A stretch of DNA of 64,000 bases from Rhodothermales bacterium (GTDB lineage Bacteria > Bacteroidota > Rhodothermia > Rhodothermales > VXPQ01): the NCBI GenBank assembly GCA_022821845.1, contig JAJECT010000027.1, forward strand, positions 1 to 64,000. Direction: 5' to 3'. Under the pieces are notes generated by a model, which ran no database searches, was not told where the DNA came from, and saw only the letters and a program-made list of their open reading frames with translations. The position numbers and the translations under genes were made by a program. Shown here one piece after another: positions 31,960 through 41,410 of this stretch. Numbering within the stretch: the stretch's first letter is position 1; each line of letters begins with the position of its first letter.

Positions 31960-34900
31960 GGTCCGTCGGACGGGACAAGCGAAGCGCGCGCAAAATCTTC
32001 CCGCAGAATCCGGTCCAGCGTTTCCACGTACCGATCCGCCCCGGACGCCGAGATGACCAGCGGCGGCTTGATTTTGAGCACATTCCCGTACGGCCCGTCC
32101 GCGCTGGCCAGAATGCCCAAAGCGCGCATCCGCTCCACCACATAGGAAGCCGCCTCGCCCGCCGGTTCTTTCGACGTCCGGTTGGCCACCAGTTCCACGC
32201 CCAGAAAAAGGCCGCGGCCGCGTACGTCGCCGATGATTTCGTGCGTTTCGGCAAGCGCCGCGAGCCCGTCCCGGAATTGCCGGCCCCGCTCCAGCGCATG
32301 CTGGGCGAGCCCTTCCTCCTCGATCGCGTCCAGCACGGCCAGGCCCGCCGCGCAGGAAGCCGGGCTGCCGCCGAAGGTATTGAAGTATTCCATTCCGGTA
32401 TCGAAGGACCGCGCCAATTCCGGGGTCGTTACGACCGCGCCCAACGGATAGCCGTTGCCAATGGGTTTTCCCATCGTTACGACGTCCGGCAGGGCGCCTT
32501 GCAGTTCGAAGGCCCAGAACGCCTCGCCCATGCGTCCGAACCCGGTCTGCACCTCGTCCGCAATGCATACGACGCCCGCCTCCCGAGCCGTTTCGAACGC
32601 CTTCCGAAGATACCCGTCGGGGAAAAACACTTGCCCGGCGCAGCCCATCGCCGACTCGGCGATAAACGCCGCCACGCCCTCCGGGGCCGCCGCCAGCGCT
32701 CGCCGAAGCAGCCCCGCATGATGGTCCGCGTCACCCGCGTGCCGGTACGGATCGGGCGTGGGCACGATATGCGCGTGCGGCGGGCACCCTTCCCCGCCTT
32801 TTCCGTCGAATTTGTACGAGCTAATGTCAATGAGCGACGACAAATGCCCATGATAGGCGTGCCGGATCGCCGCTACATGCCGAAAACCCGTATGGGCCCG
32901 CGCAATGCGCAGCGCCAGATCGTTGGCCTCGCTCCCGCTGTTTACGAAAAAACATACGGACAGCGGATCGGGAAGCCGAGCCGTCAGGCGTTCCGCATAG
33001 GCGCTCAATTCGTCGTAGAGGTAGCGCGTGTTCGTATTCAGTACGCGCAACCGCCGCGCTACGGCCTCCCCCACGCCGGGATGCCCATGCCCTACGTGCG
33101 CCACGTTGTTCACCGTGTCTAGAAAAGGCTGCCCGTCCCGGTCGTACAGAAAGGCCCCGTGCCCCCGATGTATGCACAGGGGCGTCCGGTACGAAACGCT
33201 CAGCGACGGCGCAATGCGTTCCCGGCGGCGAGACAACGATTCCGACGCATCCGCCGATCGGGGCGCGCGCGCGGAGGCGGAAAGCCCCAGCAAGTCGGAC
33301 GGATCGGGGGAAACGGCCATCCAGACATCCCGGCACCACGGCGGCGCCACCCCCGGAAAAGCCCCTTCGATATGCATCCGGTCCGCTACGATCTGCACAT
33401 GCGCGTGCGGCGCCCAGCCCCCGTTCTCGTCCGACGCCCCGATCTCTGCGATTTTTTCCCCGGCCCGCACGGTCGCGCCGACCTGCAATCCCTGAATCGA
33501 GGCGCGGGACAAGTGGCCGTACAGCGTACAGAACGACGGACCGTCTTCGGGAGCGTGTTCAAGCAATACGGTCGGACCGTAATCATAGGGCGCGTCGTAC
33601 TCCGCCACGCTGCAAACCACGCCATCGAGCGGCGCAAAAACCGGGCTGCCCGGCGGCTGGAACAAATCGACGCCCAAATGGACCGTCCGCATTTCGGAAC
33701 CCGTTTCGTACTGCGGCCCCCGGTACGCCAGACGCACTTCGGCATACCGGCCAATGCCCGCCTCCGCGCCCGCCTCCCGTATCCTGCGCTCGATTTCGCG
33801 CGCCGACCGATCCGGGTCCGACGGATCGCGGAATATCCAGGCCGAACTTTTCGTACTGAAATCGAACGTTTCCATCGCAGCAGCGGACGCGGCCACGACC
33901 GGGGCAAACGTTCCCTTTCGGCGACGGCACCAGGCGACGGTCCGGGCGCCGTTCGGGCACGGCTCGTACCCGCAGGCCTGCCGAATCGCATATTCCGCAA
34001 AACGCGGCGGGACGTCGCGCAGCAGCGCCAGCGTACGGAGCGCCGGTTCCCGGCTGACCGACAGATAGGCGTTGTCCGGCTCCATGCGTTGCTGCTCCGC
34101 GGACATGCACACGCTAACGCAGAGCCGCATGGCCAGAAAGGGAAACAGGACCGCCGTTTCGCACTCGTCGAGCGGGAAAACCTCGTGACAACTTCTTGCC
34201 ATGGCGACGGCGGCGCGCAGCGGATCGGGCATGCCCAGCGCGCCGTAGGCCGCAGCCACCGCCAGGTCGGCCACCGCATACGAAACCAGCATGTCTCCAA
34301 AGTCGATCAGCCCGACGATCCGGCGGGTTCGATGCGAAGGGCCGTTCGCCAACACATTCCAGTCGTTGGCGTCGTGGTGCGTCGCGCCCCGGCGCAAGCG
34401 GTCGCCGCAACGCGCCAGCGCGGCGCTGAAAAGCCCTGTGAACGGTTCGACGAGCCGCCGTTCGTCCGGCGACAGCAAGTCCAGCCGCCCGGTCGCCGTT
34501 TCTGCGGCGCGGGCCAGGTCCCAGGGCAGCGGGCGCGCCAGTGCAGGGTGCGAAAAATCCGCCAGCGCGGCGGACAGACGCCCCATGAACCGTCCCAGAT
34601 CGGACAACAGGTCGAGCGTACGCGGGCGGACCGAAGTTAGGGGTACGCCGGGCACCCAGGAAAGCAGGCGGGCGAAATGCAGGCGCCCCGCCGGATCGGA
34701 CAAGCGCACGATCTCCTCGCCGCCGGACGACGAAACAACCGAAGGCGCCGCAAGGCCGCGCGCTGCAAGGTGGCGCATGGCGGCGTGCTGCGCCTCCAGC
34801 GTCTCGCGCCCCTCCAGCGCATGCGCGATCTTGAATACAAAGGAAGGAACGTCTGAAAAAGCCCCGTCCGCCGCCTCCGCATACGCGGCGAAATTGCAAT

Positions 34901-35039
34901 CCCTGTCGCTGGGGAGCGGCTTGAGGCGCGCGGACAGGCCGTACTGCTCGGCAAGCATCCGGCAGGCCGCGTCCGCCTCGAAGCGGGGACGTCCCCGGGC
35001 AGTATCGGCAGCCTGACGGCGCAGGGCGTCCCCGGTCAT
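31956..35039 (-). CDS. Three-domain fusion: APH-type kinase, M23 (LytM) domain, class III aminotransferase
   Basis: 1027 residues from the ATG at 35039. Domain 1 (~20-330) is an aminoglycoside/hydroxylysine-kinase-like phosphotransferase with catalytic THHDANDWNVL near 215 and VGLIDFGDM near 245. Domain 2 (~440-560) is an M23 fold with the zinc ligands HLGVD near 453 and HAHVQ near 543. Domain 3 (~600-1020) is a PLP class III aminotransferase with FFVNSGSEANDLALR, IADEVQTGFGRMG and the PLP Lys in VTMGKPIGNGYPLG near 853. Related separate eukaryotic enzymes phosphorylate an amino alcohol (hydroxylysine, ethanolamine) and then eliminate phosphate, so a kinase plus phospho-lyase is plausible. 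The M23 role is unknown. No signal peptide. The ATG overlaps the stop of the small lipoprotein upstream. Confidence 0.88.
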   Translation of the reverse strand: MTGDALRRQAADTARGRPRFEADAACRMLAEQYGLSARLKPLPSDRDCNFAAYAEAADGAFSDVPSFVFKIAHALEGRETLEAQHAAMRHLAARGLAAPSVVSSSGGEEIVRLSDPAGRLHFARLLSWVPGVPLTSVRPRTLDLLSDLGRFMGRLSAALADFSHPALARPLPWDLARAAETATGRLDLLSPDERRLVEPFTGLFSAALARCGDRLRRGATHHDANDWNVLANGPSHRTRRIVGLIDFGDMLVSYAVADLAVAAAYGALGMPDPLRAAVAMARSCHEVFPLDECETAVLFPFLAMRLCVSVCMSAEQQRMEPDNAYLSVSREPALRTLALLRDVPPRFAEYAIRQACGYEPCPNGARTVAWCRRRKGTFAPVVAASAAAMETFDFSTKSSAWIFRDPSDPDRSAREIERRIREAGAEAGIGRYAEVRLAYRGPQYETGSEMRTVHLGVDLFQPPGSPVFAPLDGVVCSVAEYDAPYDYGPTVLLEHAPEDGPSFCTLYGHLSRASIQGLQVGATVRAGEKIAEIGASDENGGWAPHAHVQIVADRMHIEGAFPGVAPPWCRDVWMAVSPDPSDLLGLSASARAPRSADASESLSRRRERIAPSLSVSYRTPLCIHRGHGAFLYDRDGQPFLDTVNNVAHVGHGHPGVGEAVARRLRVLNTNTRYLYDELSAYAERLTARLPDPLSVCFFVNSGSEANDLALRIARAHTGFRHVAAIRHAYHGHLSSLIDISSYKFDGKGGEGCPPHAHIVPTPDPYRHAGDADHHAGLLRRALAAAPEGVAAFIAESAMGCAGQVFFPDGYLRKAFETAREAGVVCIADEVQTGFGRMGEAFWAFELQGALPDVVTMGKPIGNGYPLGAVVTTPELARSFDTGMEYFNTFGGSPASCAAGLAVLDAIEEEGLAQHALERGRQFRDGLAALAETHEIIGDVRGRGLFLGVELVANRTSKEPAGEAASYVVERMRALGILASADGPYGNVLKIKPPLVISASGADRYVETLDRILREDFARASLVPSDGP

Positions 35040-35197
35040 GGCGCAGGCTCGAATGCGATAAGGAACTGGTCCGTCCCCGATGCCTGCCTGTGCGCCGAGG
35101 GGAGCGGCGCTTCTTCTTCGGGCGCGCTGCATCCGGCGCAGACGAGCACAAGCGGAGAAACGAACGGGAACAGGAAGCGGCGAACGATGCGAAGCAT
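35036..35197 (-). CDS. Small lipoprotein, 53 residues, coupled to the fusion gene
   Basis: From the ATG at 35197: a basic n-region (MLRIVRRFLFPF), a hydrophobic stretch and a lipobox LVCAGC. It continues with an acidic SAPEEEAPLPSAHRQASG tail and ends at FEPAP. The predicted mature protein is only about 30 residues. Its TGA stop overlaps the ATG of the fusion gene in ATGA, a usual sign of translational coupling. No family recognised. The lipobox and the coupling are seen directly; that it is expressed is inference. Confidence 0.55.
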   Translation of the reverse strand: MLRIVRRFLFPFVSPLVLVCAGCSAPEEEAPLPSAHRQASGTDQFLIAFEPAP

Positions 35198-35540
35198 AAA
35201 AACTCCTCGGAAAAGGCGCAATCTGGAAAAAGGTGGATACCCGCCCTGACGTACAGAGTTTCGGAAATCCGAATGCGCCCGCCCGGACGGCGAGAAACGC
35301 AAGCGAGCCGCCCGTGCGCATAGCCAAGCGCCCCTTCCGGCGCTCCCGACCGGCCCTCAAACGCCCGATCCGCGTAGATTTCTTGCGGAACGAAAAACGC
35401 GTCCGTTCATATTATGCGTTCGAGGGTTTTTCTGTTCGGTCGGATCGCTGCGCCCGAAACGCCGCATCCGCCTGACGCCGCGCTTCCGAAAGCCTGGCGC
35501 GCCCTATCGCCACCCACCACATTTTCACCGTATTAAAACC
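35198..35540. other. Divergent intergenic region, 343 bp
   Basis: Separates the minus-strand lipoprotein/fusion unit from the plus-strand propeller operon, so it should hold promoters for both. A TATTAT box near 35412 is the only AT-rich stretch; no convincing -35/-10 pair was found. No gene or hairpin terminator recognised. Confidence 0.5.
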
Positions 35541-37919
35541 ATGGCACCCCAACGCTACCGTATGCTGCTCGCCGCTTTCCTGGCTTCCGTCTGCCTTGTC
35601 GGGACAGCGCAAGCCCAAAAAGGATTCGGCAAGGCCGCCCTGATTTCCGAGGACCGCATTTTTGTCGGAGAACCGGATAATCTGTACCGTCCCGGCGCCG
35701 TGTACGTCTTCCATCGGGCGGACGGAGCCTGGATGCAGGAAGCCGTGCTTACGGCGGCGGACGCCGAAATGAACGACGGGTTCGGAAGCAGCCTGGCGAT
35801 CGAGGGAGATATGCTTGTCGTGGGATCGTCCGGGGCGGACGGGCAAGGCGGTTCCGCCCACGTATTCCATCGCATGGACGGCGACTGGATGCATGAGGCA
35901 ACCCTTGCGGGCGAGGGGGCCGAACCCGACGACGCCTTCGGCGCCACCGTTGGCCTGAGCGACGGCGCCGTATTCGTCGGCGCGCCAGCGGCCGATTCGT
36001 CTACGGGAACCGCCTACGTGTTCGAACAGGACGCCGACGGCATGTGGATGCAGACGGGCCAGTTGCATGGCAGCGAAGCGGAAGGAGGCGCGCGCTTCGG
36101 AACCGCGATCGCCGCCGCAGAGGGACGCGCATTCGTCGGAGCCCATGGCGGCAATGACGCGGCGGGCGGCGTGTACCTCTTCGAACGGGACGCCTCCTCC
36201 GGCGAATGGACCGAAGCGCAACTGCTGAAAGGACGCGTTTCGGCAGAAGGCGACCGCTACGGCGCTTCGCTTGACCTTCTGGGGGACCAATTGCTGGTCG
36301 GCATACCCTGGTTCGCCAACCGGACGGGCGGCGCCATCATGTATCACCGAGACGACGCGTCGAACGGATGGGAATCGGCCATGCTGCTGCTCCCCTTCGC
36401 CGCCTCCAACCCGCCCGCCTTCGCATCCGGCCTCGCGCTAAGCGGCGACGAAATATGGAGCGCCGCCCCCTTCGCCGCGAATGCGCGCGGCGGCGTCTAC
36501 CGGTTCAAAAAAGCCGATGACGGGGGCTACGCCAAATCCACGATGCTCGATCTTCCCGATTTGCAGCGCGGCGATTTGTTCGGGGGCGCGCTGGACGTTT
36601 CCGGAAACCTTGCGGTCGTCGGCCTCAGCAGGGCCGACTTCGGCGCAGGTGTGGTCGCCGTGTTCGAACGCGACGAGGGCGGCGCCTGGGAGCAGACGGA
36701 AACGCTGCGCAGCCCGGCGGGCGGCCTGGAAGCCGTCACAGGGGACAGGGTAGATTGCGCGGAAGGCGCCGCCGGCGTCTTTTCCTGCGACATGGTGGAC
36801 ATGCTTGCGTTTCTGCCGATAGCCGACCTGGGCGGAGAACGCGGCGTGCAGGTGAACGACATCTGGGGCTGGACCGACCCGGAAAGCGGGCGGGAATACG
36901 CGCTCGTCGGACGCATGGACGGCACCTCCTTCGTGGACGTAACGGATCCCTCGAACCCGGTCTATCTGGGCAACCTGCCCAAGACGGAAGGGACGCCGGG
37001 CGCCGTCTGGCGGGACATCAAGGTGTATAAGGACCATGCCTTCATCGTAGCGGACGCCGCCGAAGAGCACGGCGTACAGATATTCGACCTGACCGCGCTG
37101 CGCACTGTCGGCGACATGCCCGTAACGTTCGAGCAAACGGCGCATTACGACGGGATCAACAGCGCGCACAATATCGTCATCAACACGGACACCGGGTTTG
37201 CGTACACCGTGGGCGGCCGGGCCGGGGGGGAAACCTGCGGCGGCGGCCTGCACATGATCAATATCCAGGACCCGACCAACCCTGTGTTCGCCGGATGCTA
37301 TTCCGCGTCGGGCACCGGGCGCGCGGGCACGGGATACTCCCACGACGCGCAATGCCTCGTCTACCGCGGCCCGGATTCGGACTACGCCGGACGCGAACTT
37401 TGCTTCGGCTCCAACGAAACCGCGCTGAACATTGCGGACGTTACGGACAAGGACGCTCCGGTCAATATCGCTACGGCGGAATACCCAAGCGTCTCTTACA
37501 CCCATCAGGGCTGGATCAGCGAAGACCATCAGTACTTCTTCGTCAACGACGAACTGGACGAGATTAGCGGCGCCGTCCCGGAAACCCGCACCCTTATCTG
37601 GGACATTACGGACATCGACGATCCCCAGCTCGTCAAGGAATATACGTGGGGAAGCCGGGCGTCGGACCACAACCTGTATATTCGCGGGAACCTGATGTAT
37701 CAGTCGAATTACGTCAGCGGGCTTCGCATCCATGACGTGAGCGACCCCATGAACCCCCGCGAAGTCGGCTATTTCGACACGATGCCGGTGGGCGACAACG
37801 ATTCGGGCTTTGCCGGATCCTGGAGCAACTATCCGTTCTTCGAGAGCGGCACCATCGTGGTTTCCAGCATCGGCGAAGGCCTTTTCGTCCTGAAGAAGAA
37901 GCAGGAACTCGGCCTTTAG
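35541..37919 (+). CDS. Exported FG-GAP / choice-of-anchor B propeller protein
   Basis: 792 residues with a signal peptide (MLLAAFLASVCLVGTAQAQ). Residues ~25-390 hold about seven FG-GAP-type blades (e.g. DGFGSSLAIEGDMLVVGSSG, DAFGATVGLSDGAVFVGAPA). Residues ~400-792 form a choice-of-anchor B domain with LVIVD-like repeats: VQVNDIWGWTDPESGREYAL, GTSFVDVTDPSNPVYLGNLP, INSAHNIVINTDTGFAYTVG and SYTHQGWISEDHQYFFVNDE. Such proteins are found at the surface of many Bacteroidota; their ligands are unknown. No T9SS sorting tail was seen; the protein ends LFVLKKKQELGL. First gene of a plus-strand set that continues to moeA. Confidence 0.85.
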   Translation: MAPQRYRMLLAAFLASVCLVGTAQAQKGFGKAALISEDRIFVGEPDNLYRPGAVYVFHRADGAWMQEAVLTAADAEMNDGFGSSLAIEGDMLVVGSSGADGQGGSAHVFHRMDGDWMHEATLAGEGAEPDDAFGATVGLSDGAVFVGAPAADSSTGTAYVFEQDADGMWMQTGQLHGSEAEGGARFGTAIAAAEGRAFVGAHGGNDAAGGVYLFERDASSGEWTEAQLLKGRVSAEGDRYGASLDLLGDQLLVGIPWFANRTGGAIMYHRDDASNGWESAMLLLPFAASNPPAFASGLALSGDEIWSAAPFAANARGGVYRFKKADDGGYAKSTMLDLPDLQRGDLFGGALDVSGNLAVVGLSRADFGAGVVAVFERDEGGAWEQTETLRSPAGGLEAVTGDRVDCAEGAAGVFSCDMVDMLAFLPIADLGGERGVQVNDIWGWTDPESGREYALVGRMDGTSFVDVTDPSNPVYLGNLPKTEGTPGAVWRDIKVYKDHAFIVADAAEEHGVQIFDLTALRTVGDMPVTFEQTAHYDGINSAHNIVINTDTGFAYTVGGRAGGETCGGGLHMINIQDPTNPVFAGCYSASGTGRAGTGYSHDAQCLVYRGPDSDYAGRELCFGSNETALNIADVTDKDAPVNIATAEYPSVSYTHQGWISEDHQYFFVNDELDEISGAVPETRTLIWDITDIDDPQLVKEYTWGSRASDHNLYIRGNLMYQSNYVSGLRIHDVSDPMNPREVGYFDTMPVGDNDSGFAGSWSNYPFFESGTIVVSSIGEGLFVLKKKQELGL

Positions 37920-38026
37920 CAACCGTGGCGGCAAGCGGGCGCATCGCGCAACAGCTCGGCGCAGCCCGCTTGTCCATACCGCTTCGCCATTCTTCGCCAG
38001 CGCCCCCGCAGCCCCTGCGCTTTGTA

Positions 38027-38045
38027 CCCTTAATCAGCGTATCCT
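38027..38045 (-). repeat. Dispersed gene-border repeat, copy abutting a start codon
   Basis: CCCTTAATCAGCGTATCCT, the reverse complement of the family core. Its last base directly precedes the ATG at 38046. Confidence 0.75.
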
Positions 38046-39452
38046 ATGCGGCGGAATTTTAATCAGCGCGTCCTCAAAAAGGCAGTCCTCCTCTGCGCGC
38101 TGGGAGGCCTACTCACGGCGGCGTCCGCGCCCCGGGCCGCCGGGCAAACGCACGGCGACGCAGTCTTTACACGCGACGTCCTTCCGGTTATCCAGGAAAT
38201 TTTCCTGCCGCTGCTGACAGAGGACACGGGCCTCGACGCAAGTTCGTGGGAAGCCCTGATGCGCGGGTCCGACCAGGGAGAAGTCGTCATTCCTTTCGAC
38301 CCGGACCGAAGCTTGCTGATCGAGCGCGGCGTGGCGGCCGGCGTTGATCCCCATGCCCTCGCGCTCGCGCGAACATGGATCGAACGCGGCGCGCAAAACG
38401 ACGACGGCCAGGTCCCGTATTCGGACGGCGGGCCGTTCCTGTACGTATGCAACCAGGGATCCGCCGTACTCTCTGTGATCGACATGGAGGCGAACGTCGT
38501 GGTCCGCACCGTGGACTTGCGCGATTTCGGGTTCTCCGAAAACGCCAAGCCCCACCACGTGGCGGTTACCCCGGATGGGGCGTTCTGGTTCGTATCGCTC
38601 ATCGGCGAGCACGCCATCCTGAAATTCAATCGGAACAACGAACTCATAGGCCAGGCGCCGTTCGAAGCGCCGGGCATGCTGGCCTTCGACCCCGTCCTGG
38701 AGCGATTGTACGCGGGACGGTCCATGAGCGCCGTGAATCCGCCGCAGCGCATCGGCATTATCGAGCCGGACAGCATGGCGGTCGAGGAAATCGACGTATT
38801 CCATCCCCGACCGCACGCCCTGAACGTAACCCCGGACGGAAAGCATGTGTTCAGCGCCAGCCTGGGCGTGAATCAGATCGCCGTCCTGGACGCCGAATCG
38901 CTGGATATCGAACTCGTCTCCGTTCCGGGCATGCACCACAGCCTGGTGCAATTCGCCATAGCGCCGGGCGGACAGTCCATGATCGTTGGCGGACACATGA
39001 GCGGCGACGTGCTGCTCATCGACCTCGCGGAGCCAATGCAGCCGAAGGTTACGCGCGCCTTGCCCCTCGGCGGCGGCCCCTGGCATCCGTCGTTTCTGCC
39101 CGGCGGGGATCGCGTGGTTTTCCCCGCCAAAATGGCCAACGCCGTCGCCATCCTTGACGCCGCCGACGGAAGCCAAATCGCAACCATTTCCGGGCCCGGC
39201 GTCGCCGAACCGCATGGCAGCGCCACGCGCCCGGACGGACGATACATTTACGTATCCAGCAATAACCTGAACGCCGCGTTTACGCCCCGATACCAAGAAA
39301 CAACCCCGGAAGGCAACGAAACGCCCAACAAAACGCGCAATGGCTCGGTGGCGGTTATCGACGCGAACACGTTCGACATCGTAAAGGTCATCGAGGTGGA
39401 GCAGTACCCCACGGGCATAGGCGCCCAGCGGGACGTCATGACCGCCCCATGA
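38046..39452 (+). CDS. YncE-like beta-propeller with a cytochrome-type N-domain lacking haem motif
   Basis: 468 residues, signal peptide (AVLLCALGGLLTAASAPRAAG). Residues ~40-115 resemble the Planctomycete-type cytochrome c (PSCyt1) domain: FTRDVLPVIQEIFLPLLTED, then LDASSWEALMRGSDQGEVVI and DPDRSLLIERG. The CxxCH haem site expected after DVLPVIQ is absent. Residues ~130-460 are a YncE/NHL-like propeller: FLYVCNQGSAVLSVIDMEAN, PHHVAVTPDGAFWFVSLIGE, PHALNVTPDGKHVFSASLGV, DGRYIYVSSNNLNAAF. Probably periplasmic or surface exposed. Its stop overlaps the next start in ATGA. Codons 5-10 are themselves a repeat copy. Confidence 0.8.
   Translation: MRRNFNQRVLKKAVLLCALGGLLTAASAPRAAGQTHGDAVFTRDVLPVIQEIFLPLLTEDTGLDASSWEALMRGSDQGEVVIPFDPDRSLLIERGVAAGVDPHALALARTWIERGAQNDDGQVPYSDGGPFLYVCNQGSAVLSVIDMEANVVVRTVDLRDFGFSENAKPHHVAVTPDGAFWFVSLIGEHAILKFNRNNELIGQAPFEAPGMLAFDPVLERLYAGRSMSAVNPPQRIGIIEPDSMAVEEIDVFHPRPHALNVTPDGKHVFSASLGVNQIAVLDAESLDIELVSVPGMHHSLVQFAIAPGGQSMIVGGHMSGDVLLIDLAEPMQPKVTRALPLGGGPWHPSFLPGGDRVVFPAKMANAVAILDAADGSQIATISGPGVAEPHGSATRPDGRYIYVSSNNLNAAFTPRYQETTPEGNETPNKTRNGSVAVIDANTFDIVKVIEVEQYPTGIGAQRDVMTAP
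38057..38075 (-). repeat. Dispersed gene-border repeat, copy inside a 5' coding end
   Basis: TTTTAATCAGCGCGTCCTC, one or two bases different from the copy at 38027. It lies within the first codons of the propeller gene and encodes FNQRVL. Confidence 0.6.
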
Positions 39453-41410
39453 GACCGAGGATGCATCGCTCCCGCCCCCTTTCCCTGCTTGCCCTGCTTT
39501 GCGGATCGCTGCCCGCCGCGCTGCTTCCGGGGTGCGCCGCCACCGGACCTGGCAGAGCGGCCGAACAAGCCGCCGGCCCGCTGCCCGCCACGCGCGTCAT
39601 CGCTCCGTTCGAGGTGTACAAGGGGAGCGGCGAAACCTACGCATATCCATTTCTTGGCGGATTCAACATGCCAAGACCCCAGCTCCTCGATATCGATGCG
39701 GACGGGGACCAGGATTTGTTCGTGCAGGAACGCCCGAACGCCATCATGTTTTTCGAGCGCAACAATGCGGCGGAAGGCCCTGCATGGACCTGGCGCGCCG
39801 ACAAATACGAAGCGCTCGACGTCGGCGAATGGTACCGCTTCGCCGACCTGGACGGGGACGGCGACTTCGATCTCCTCGCCGAACAGCCCTACAGTCATAT
39901 GCGGTACTACAAGAATGTCGGAACGGCCCGGGAGGCCCGCTTCGCGGAAGCGGCGGACACCTTGCGGGACGCGGCGGGCGCCCCCGTATTTTCCGACCGG
40001 CAGAATATCCCCAACGTAACCGACATAGACTGCGACGGCTTGCCGGACCTGTTCATTGGCCGCATCGACGGCACCGTCATGCGCTACGAAGCGACGGAAA
40101 CCGAGCCGGTCCCCGTATTCGAGGTCGTAACGGAAAATTTCGAAGACATTCGCATTGTGGCGCAGTTTGGACAGCCCGGCATGCCCGCCCCGGCGGCGCT
40201 TCCGAATATTCCGGGGGATAATGAAATGTTCATGAACGATGGACCGTCTCCGGGAGGAGACCTTTTTGCGGACGGCGCGCAAATACGCCCGGACCGGCTC
40301 CATGGAGCCAATACGATGACCTTCGCCGATATCGACGGCGACGAGGATCAGGATTTGTTTTGGGGGGATTTCTTCGAGCCGGGCCTGCTCTACATCGAAA
40401 ATACGGGCGCCTGCGCGCGGCCTCGCTTGCGCGCGACGCCGGTTCCGTTTCCGGTCAACGATCCGCTCCAGTCCAGCGGATACAATGCCCCCTCCTTCGG
40501 CGACCTGGACGCGGATGGCGACATGGACCTGCTGGCGGGCGTCCTCGGGGGCGCGTTCAACCCGAACAAAACGGCGCAATCCAATCTGTACATGTACGAG
40601 CAACGCGGCGACAAGCAGTTTACGCTGCGTACGACCCGGTTTCTGGACCAGATCGACGTGGGAAGCGAAAGCTACCCCGTGCTGGTCGATCTGGATGCGG
40701 ACGGCGACGAAGACCTGCTGGTGGCCAACAAAATCTCGGCGGAAGGCGGGCGCGCCGCCACCATGACGTACTTTGAAAACGCGGACGGCGCATACCGCCC
40801 GGGCGAAGCGCCCGCATTCTTTCCTGCGTACCACTACGCCCCGGCCTTCGGCGACCTGGACGGCGACGGCGACCTGGACCTGCTGCTTGGCACCTGGAAC
40901 GACGGCATTGCATGGTACCGCAACGAAGGCGCGCCCGCCGCGCCGAACTTCGTATTGCAACAGCGGGGGTTCATCCGATTGACCCGAGGGAGCCACGCCA
41001 CCCCGACCCTCGTCGACATTGACGGCGACAACGACCTGGACCTGTTCGCAGGCGAAACGTCCGGAACAATCAACTTCTACCGGAATGCGGGCACGGCGAC
41101 CGCGCCGGTTTTCGAATTCGTTTCGGACAACTATGCAGACATCGACGTCGGACGCCGCAGCGTGCCCGTCTTCGTCGATGCGGACGGCGACGGGGACGCG
41201 GACCTGATCGTCGGCAGCGAGCAGGAAGGCCTGTTGCTGTTCCGCAACGAGGGAAGCCGGACGACGCCCCGATTCGGCGAGCGCGAACAGCTGCCGTACG
41301 AGACGCCGCAAGCCGCCGTCCCGGCTTTTGGCGACCCGGACGGCGACGGCCGCCTCGAACTTGTGCTCGGCGGATACAGCGGCGGACTCCTGTACTTCGA
41401 CGGCCCGTGA
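39449..41410 (+). CDS. FG-GAP / VCBS repeat lipoprotein
   Basis: 653 residues with a lipoprotein signal (LLCGSLPAALLPGC). It is built from about ten FG-GAP/VCBS blades carrying the calcium-type motif D-x-D-x-D-x-D-L, e.g. LLDIDADGDQDLFVQE, FADLDGDGDFDLLAEQ, FADIDGDEDQDLFWGD, FGDLDADGDMDLLAGV and FGDLDGDGDLDLLLGT. Probably an integrin-like propeller anchored to a membrane. It overlaps the previous gene by ATGA, and its own TGA overlaps the GTG start of moeA. Binding partner unknown. Confidence 0.85.
   Translation: MRPRMHRSRPLSLLALLCGSLPAALLPGCAATGPGRAAEQAAGPLPATRVIAPFEVYKGSGETYAYPFLGGFNMPRPQLLDIDADGDQDLFVQERPNAIMFFERNNAAEGPAWTWRADKYEALDVGEWYRFADLDGDGDFDLLAEQPYSHMRYYKNVGTAREARFAEAADTLRDAAGAPVFSDRQNIPNVTDIDCDGLPDLFIGRIDGTVMRYEATETEPVPVFEVVTENFEDIRIVAQFGQPGMPAPAALPNIPGDNEMFMNDGPSPGGDLFADGAQIRPDRLHGANTMTFADIDGDEDQDLFWGDFFEPGLLYIENTGACARPRLRATPVPFPVNDPLQSSGYNAPSFGDLDADGDMDLLAGVLGGAFNPNKTAQSNLYMYEQRGDKQFTLRTTRFLDQIDVGSESYPVLVDLDADGDEDLLVANKISAEGGRAATMTYFENADGAYRPGEAPAFFPAYHYAPAFGDLDGDGDLDLLLGTWNDGIAWYRNEGAPAAPNFVLQQRGFIRLTRGSHATPTLVDIDGDNDLDLFAGETSGTINFYRNAGTATAPVFEFVSDNYADIDVGRRSVPVFVDADGDGDADLIVGSEQEGLLLFRNEGSRTTPRFGEREQLPYETPQAAVPAFGDPDGDGRLELVLGGYSGGLLYFDGP

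Noticed and set aside
35039-35360. Upstream extension of the fusion protein to 1134 residues.
   Set aside because: Overlaps the lipoprotein gene in another frame and adds low-complexity Arg/Pro-rich sequence; the ATG at 35039 fits the ATGA overlap.
39248-41311. Long minus-strand open frame of 687 codons.
   Set aside because: Antisense to the FG-GAP lipoprotein gene, whose repeats are unmistakable.
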